NCBI RefSeq assembly: GCF_035917275.1
Contig: NZ_CP108508.1
Span: 2,170,001-2,234,000, forward strand
DNA from: Streptomyces sp. NBC_01237
GTDB lineage: Bacteria; Actinomycetota; Actinomycetes; Streptomycetales; Streptomycetaceae
Reading direction: 5' to 3'
Length of the DNA stretch: 64,000 nucleotides
Part shown: piece by piece, positions 60,336 to 64,000 of the stretch
Layout: every line of letters starts with the position of its first letter
Numbering within the stretch: the first letter of the stretch is position 1
Program-made: the position numbers and the translations under genes
The notes under the pieces: model-generated
Told to the model about the DNA's origin: nothing
The model's database searches: none
What the model saw: only the letters and a program-made list of their open reading frames with translations

Positions 60336-61106
60336 TCAGCCGCGTCGCTCCTGCTTCTGTTTGTCCTCCACACACAGGGTGGCCCGGGGAAATGCCTGCA
60401 TCCGTGCCTTCCCGATCGGTTTGCCGCAGATCTCGCAGAGCCCGTACGTCCCCGCCTCCAGCCGGGCCAGGGCCCGCTCGGTCTGCTCCAGCATCTCCTG
60501 GGCGTTGGCGGCGAGCGACAGCTCGTGCTCGCGGGTGATGTTCTTCGTTCCGGTGTCCGCCTCGTCGTCACCCGCGCCGTCGCCGGAGTCCCGCATCAGT
60601 CCGGCCAGCGCGGCCCCCGATGCCTCCAGCTCGCTCCGCAGCCGCATGACCTCGCTGGTCAGCTCCGTGCGCGCCTCGGTGACCTCCTCGGGCGTCCACG
60701 GGTCCTCCCCGGGCCGTACCGCCAGCTCGCCGGGGGCTGTCGCAGCGGCGGCGCGGGCCTGCGGCACCGCCGCCGCCCCCTTTCCGGCAGCTGTGGTCCG
60801 ACCCGCGCTCTTCTTGGCTACCACCGTGGTGGCTCCCGTCTGCTCGGCGGCCTGGGCCGCCCCCATGGCCGCCGCTGCGGCCTTCTTCGAAGCCTTCTTG
60901 ACCGCGCTCTTCTTCGCCGGCGCCTTCTTTGCCGCCGTCTTCCTGCCCGCCGCAGCCCCGGCCGCGGTCTTCTTCGCCGCCGCCTTCTTCGCCGGGGCCT
61001 TCTTCGCGGCCGCCTTCTTCGCCGCCTTCTCGGCCGGTGGCGTCCTGGCGGCCTCCTTCTCGGCCACGGTCTCCACGGTCTCTTTCGCCGTCTTCTTCGC
61101 CACCAT
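60336..61106 (-). CDS. TraR/DksA-type zinc finger protein with histone H1-like tail
   Basis: 256 aa; the ATG at 61106 has AAGGGG 9 bases upstream. Residues ~1-115 are a Lys/Ala/Pro-rich tail with repeats such as AAKKAPAKK, like histone H1. The C-terminal half has a coiled-coil-type helix and the DksA finger, CEICGKPIG and RATLCVED. Cys224, Cys227 and Cys245 are present but the fourth ligand, expected at 248, is Asp. DksA-family proteins bind RNA polymerase; the basic tail could bind DNA or RNA. Confidence 0.88.
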   Translation of the reverse strand: MVAKKTAKETVETVAEKEAARTPPAEKAAKKAAAKKAPAKKAAAKKTAAGAAAGRKTAAKKAPAKKSAVKKASKKAAAAAMGAAQAAEQTGATTVVAKKSAGRTTAAGKGAAAVPQARAAAATAPGELAVRPGEDPWTPEEVTEARTELTSEVMRLRSELEASGAALAGLMRDSGDGAGDDEADTGTKNITREHELSLAANAQEMLEQTERALARLEAGTYGLCEICGKPIGKARMQAFPRATLCVEDKQKQERRG

Positions 61107-61371
61107 GGCCGCGGCCCCTTCACATATTGTGATCTTGCACGCGAATCGTGCTGGGACGATAAATCGACCCCAGCTCCGCGGCAACGGGGCACGCCGCCGT
61201 TCGCCCCTCCCTGTGCCCAGGTCGAGGCGCGCTTGCCTCCGTTGTGCCCAGCTCCCCGCCCGGTAATCCGTTCCCGCCCCGGACCGGAAAGTCCGTCCGC
61301 CCCCCTCTGGCCATTCGGGTCATGCCCGGGGGCGGCGGTTGAACCGGTCGGCCGTCGCCCGTACGGGCCCG

Positions 61372-61377
61372 TACACT
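61372..61377 (+). promoter_or_regulatory. -10 element for the ileS leader
   Basis: TACACT, about 7 bases before the start of the T-box leader structure (GCGAGAGGC). No matching -35 at 17-18 bases; TTGAAC at 61339 is too far (27 bases). Confidence 0.45.
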
Positions 61378-61643
61378 GGCCTCAGCGAGAGGCATGGATG
61401 GGACGAGTAGCGTCGTACGCAGCCAGCAGCGACCCGGGGACGGTGGGAGCCCGGGGGCGAGCGCGTCGTGAAGATCACCCGGAGCCGTCGGAAGAACGCC
61501 GCAAGGCCAGTAGACCCGGCATCGCGACCCCAATGAGGGGGCCAAGGGCACACGCCCGGGGCCAAGGAGGGTGGTACCGCGGGAGCGACATGCTCTCGTC
61601 CCTCCGACGGAAGTGGAAAACGTCCGCCGGAGGAAGCCCGCAC
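61378..61643 (+). ncRNA. T-box riboswitch leader of ileS (translational type)
   Basis: The hallmark AGGGTGGTACCGCG, which pairs with the free CCA end of uncharged tRNA, is at 61568-61581. Upstream are the structured parts, including GGGGACGGTGGGAGCCCGGG (61434-61454), and AUC at 61474-61476, which is a good Ile specifier candidate in GUGAAGAUCAC. After the T-box, CCTCCG (61605-61610) can pair with CGGAGG (61628-61633), the ribosome site. Uncharged tRNA(Ile) would free this site. The 537-base gap to the dksA-like gene holds no other gene. Confidence 0.92.
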
Positions 61644-64000
61644 ATGACATCGCCGCAGTACCGCCAGGTACCCGCCCAGATCGACCTGCCCGCGCTGGAG
61701 CACGCCGTGCTCGACTTCTGGCGCGAGAGCAAGGTCTTCGCCAAGAGCCTCGAACAGTCCGAGGGCCGCCCCGAGTGGGTCTTCTACGAGGGCCCGCCCA
61801 CCGCCAACGGCATGCCCGGCGCGCACCACATCGAGGCCCGCGTCTTCAAGGACGTCTTCCCCCGCTTCCGCACCATGCAGGGCTACCACGTCGGCCGCAA
61901 GGCCGGCTGGGACTGCCACGGCCTGCCGGTCGAGCTCGCGGTCGAGAAGGAACTGGGCTTCAACGGCAAGAACGACATCGAGGCGTACGGCATCGCCGAG
62001 TTCAACGCCAAGTGCCGCGAGTCCGTGACCCGGCACACCGACGCCTTCGCCGAGCTGACGACCCGGATGGGGTACTGGGTCGACCTGGACGACGCGTACC
62101 GCACGATGGACCCCGAGTACATCGACTCCGTGTGGTGGTCGCTGAAGGAGATCTTCAACAAGGACCTGCTGGTCCAGGACCACCGGGTCGCCCCCTGGTG
62201 CCCGCGGTGCGGCACCGGGCTCTCCGACCACGAGCTGGCCCAGGGCTACGAGACGGTCGTCGACCCGTCGGTCTTCGTACGCTTCCCGCTGACGAGCGGC
62301 CCGCTGGCCGGCGAGGCCGCGCTCCTGGTCTGGACGACCACGCCCTGGACCCTGGTCTCCAACACCGCCGTCGCCGTGCACCCCGAGGTCACCTACGTCG
62401 TCGCGACGAACGGCGAGGAGAAGCTCGTCGTCGCGCGGCCCCTGCTGGAGAAGGCCCTCGGCGAGGGCTGGGAGACCACCGGCGAGTCCTTCACCGGCGC
62501 CGAGATGGAGCGCTGGACCTACGAGCGCCCGTTCACCCTGCTCGACTTCCCGGCCGAGGCCCACTACGTCGTCAACGCCGACTACGTGACCACCGAGGAC
62601 GGTACGGGTCTGGTCCACCAGTCCCCCGCCTTCGGCGCCGACGACCTCGTCGTCTGCCGCTCCTACGGGCTCCCGGTCGTGAACCCGGTCCGCCCCGACG
62701 GGACCTTCGAGGAAGACCTGCCGCTGATCGGCGGCGTCTTCTTCAAGAAGGCCGACGAAGCGCTCACCGAGGACCTGGCCGCCCGCGGCAAGCTGTTCCG
62801 CCACGTCCCGTACGAGCACAGCTACCCGCACTGCTGGCGCTGCCACACCGCGCTGCTCTACTACGCGCAGCCGTCCTGGTACATCCGTACGACCGCGATC
62901 AAGGACCGGCTCCTCGAAGAGAACGAGAACACCAACTGGTTCCCCGAGTCGGTCAAGAACGGCCGCTTCGGCGACTGGCTGAACAACAACGTCGACTGGG
63001 CGCTGTCCCGCAACCGCTACTGGGGCACGCCGCTGCCCATCTGGCGCTGCGAGGACAACCACCTCACTTGTGTCGGCTCGCGCGCCGAGCTCGGTGAGCT
63101 GACCGGCACGGACCGGACGGACCTGGACCCGCACCGTCCGTTCATCGACGAGATCACGTTCACCTGCTCGCACGAGAACTGCCAGCTGGAGGCGTACCGC
63201 GTCCCCGAGGTCATCGACGCCTGGTACGACGCCGGTTCGATGCCGTTCGCGCAGTGGGGCTACCCGTACAAGAACAAGGAGATCTTCGAGAGCCGCTACC
63301 CGGCGCAGTTCATCTCGGAGGCCATCGACCAGACCCGCGGCTGGTTCTACACGCTCATGGCCGTGGGCACGCTGGTCTTCGACAAGTCGTCGTACGAGAA
63401 CGTGGTGTGCCTCGGCCACATCCTCGCCGAGGACGGCCGCAAGATGTCCAAGCACCTGGGCAACATCCTCCAGCCCATCCCGCTGATGGACCAGCACGGT
63501 GCCGACGCGGTGCGCTGGTTCATGGCGGCGGGCGGCTCCCCGTGGGCGGCGCGGCGCGTGGGGCACGACACCATCCAGGAGGTCGTCCGCAAGACCCTCC
63601 TCACGTACTGGAACACGGTCGCCTTCCAGGCCCTGTACGCCCGTACGTCGAACTGGGCCCCCTCCTCCGCCGACCCGGCACCGGCGGACCGCACGGTCCT
63701 GGACCGCTGGCTGCTCAGCGAACTCCACGCACTGGTGGACCAGGTCACCCAGGCGCTGGACGGTTACGACACCCAGCGCGCCGGCAAGCTGCTCTCCTCT
63801 TTCGTGGACGACCTGTCCAACTGGTACGTCCGCCGCTCGCGCCGCCGCTTCTGGCAGGGCGACAAGGCGGCGCTGCGCACGCTGCACGAGGTCATCGAGA
63901 CGGTGACCCGGCTGATGGCACCGCTGACCCCGTTCATCACGGAGCGGGTCTGGCAGGACCTGATCGTGCCGGTCGGCCCGGACGCCCCGGAGTCGGTGCA
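61644..64000 (+). CDS. ileS: isoleucyl-tRNA synthetase, type 2 (3' end beyond the window)
   Basis: The first 785 residues of about 1040. Rossmann fold with PPTANGMPGAHH, where the class I HxGH signature is swapped to G59-A-H-H62; editing domain with WTTTPWTLVSNTAV; second signature DGRKMSKHLGN with KMSKH at 600-604. This layout (KMSKH, GAHH) is that of the type 2 (eukaryote-like) IleRS found in actinomycetes. Type 2 is generally mupirocin-tolerant; swapped GxHH versions have been reported as hyper-resistant. Translation is under T-box control. Confidence 0.96.
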   Translation, partial: MTSPQYRQVPAQIDLPALEHAVLDFWRESKVFAKSLEQSEGRPEWVFYEGPPTANGMPGAHHIEARVFKDVFPRFRTMQGYHVGRKAGWDCHGLPVELAVEKELGFNGKNDIEAYGIAEFNAKCRESVTRHTDAFAELTTRMGYWVDLDDAYRTMDPEYIDSVWWSLKEIFNKDLLVQDHRVAPWCPRCGTGLSDHELAQGYETVVDPSVFVRFPLTSGPLAGEAALLVWTTTPWTLVSNTAVAVHPEVTYVVATNGEEKLVVARPLLEKALGEGWETTGESFTGAEMERWTYERPFTLLDFPAEAHYVVNADYVTTEDGTGLVHQSPAFGADDLVVCRSYGLPVVNPVRPDGTFEEDLPLIGGVFFKKADEALTEDLAARGKLFRHVPYEHSYPHCWRCHTALLYYAQPSWYIRTTAIKDRLLEENENTNWFPESVKNGRFGDWLNNNVDWALSRNRYWGTPLPIWRCEDNHLTCVGSRAELGELTGTDRTDLDPHRPFIDEITFTCSHENCQLEAYRVPEVIDAWYDAGSMPFAQWGYPYKNKEIFESRYPAQFISEAIDQTRGWFYTLMAVGTLVFDKSSYENVVCLGHILAEDGRKMSKHLGNILQPIPLMDQHGADAVRWFMAAGGSPWAARRVGHDTIQEVVRKTLLTYWNTVAFQALYARTSNWAPSSADPAPADRTVLDRWLLSELHALVDQVTQALDGYDTQRAGKLLSSFVDDLSNWYVRRSRRRFWQGDKAALRTLHEVIETVTRLMAPLTPFITERVWQDLIVPVGPDAPESV

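Noticed and set aside
61320..63887. An 855-codon minus-strand open frame opposite ileS and its leader
   Set aside because: Runs through the T-box and the whole of ileS; composition is that of an antisense frame.

Overview
The window is a chromosomal segment of a Streptomyces-type actinomycete. Base composition is very high in GC, GTG starts are frequent, overlapping ATGA/GTGA stop-start junctions are common, and third codon positions are almost always G or C. The gene order (gltB, ADP-ribosylglycohydrolases, lgt, trpA/B/M/C, trpE, hisI, hisF/priA/hisH/hisB/hisC/hisD, dnaE, rluD, lspA, a dksA-like gene, ileS) is, from memory, the conserved core of Streptomyces chromosomes. No phage, transposase, CRISPR array, tRNA or rRNA gene was seen, and both ends of the window cut through a gene (gltB and ileS).

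Layout. 1-3935: the 5' part of gltB and a VIT1/CCC1-family metal transporter, both on the minus strand. 4202-12078: a tightly coupled plus-strand operon of four ADP-ribosylglycohydrolase-family genes, a ribokinase-type kinase, a family III CoA-transferase and a CitE-like lyase. 12109-14079: lgt and a tethered DsbA-like protein. 14156-21134: minus-strand tryptophan genes (trpC-trpM-trpB-trpA; hisI-trpE with a Trp-associated membrane protein), with small membrane proteins between them. 21220-28498: a mycothiol-dependent-type enzyme, an MFS exporter with its ArsR-like regulator and a clear operator, a PucR regulator and a large LuxR (LAL) regulator. 28732-29661: a secreted cutinase closely resembling PET-hydrolysing cutinases. 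29851-35602: the histidine operon hisD-C-B-(55-aa membrane protein)-hisH-priA-ridA-hisF, in which every junction except the 10-bp gap before hisH overlaps. 35750-45020: membrane-anchored repeat protein, unknowns, a Lon-N protein, a Cys-tRNA(Pro) deacylase, a repeat-rich intergenic region, an ABC transporter and a NYN-domain protein. 45147-58155: dnaE, a DUF2252 protein, a second DsbA-like protein, a hydrolase, an MscS channel, a Na+/H+ antiporter and a Tat-exported GH95-like enzyme. 58171-61106 (minus): GNAT, rluD, lspA and a DksA/TraR-like protein with a histone-like tail. 61378-64000 (plus): a T-box riboswitch and ileS.

How parts work together. PriA does the HisA step and in actinomycetes also the TrpF step, so it completes the tryptophan set (trpE, trpC, trpB and trpA are here, trpF and trpD are not). 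Lgt and LspA are the first two lipoprotein-maturation enzymes. The main candidates for new biology are the ADP-ribosylglycohydrolase/ribokinase/CoA-transferase/lyase operon, the IleRS with a GxHH signature in place of HxGH (linked to mupirocin hyper-resistance), the cutinase with an elaborate upstream inverted repeat, and the small conserved-looking proteins inside the trp and his operons. Function calls rest on motif recognition by eye; no database search was run.
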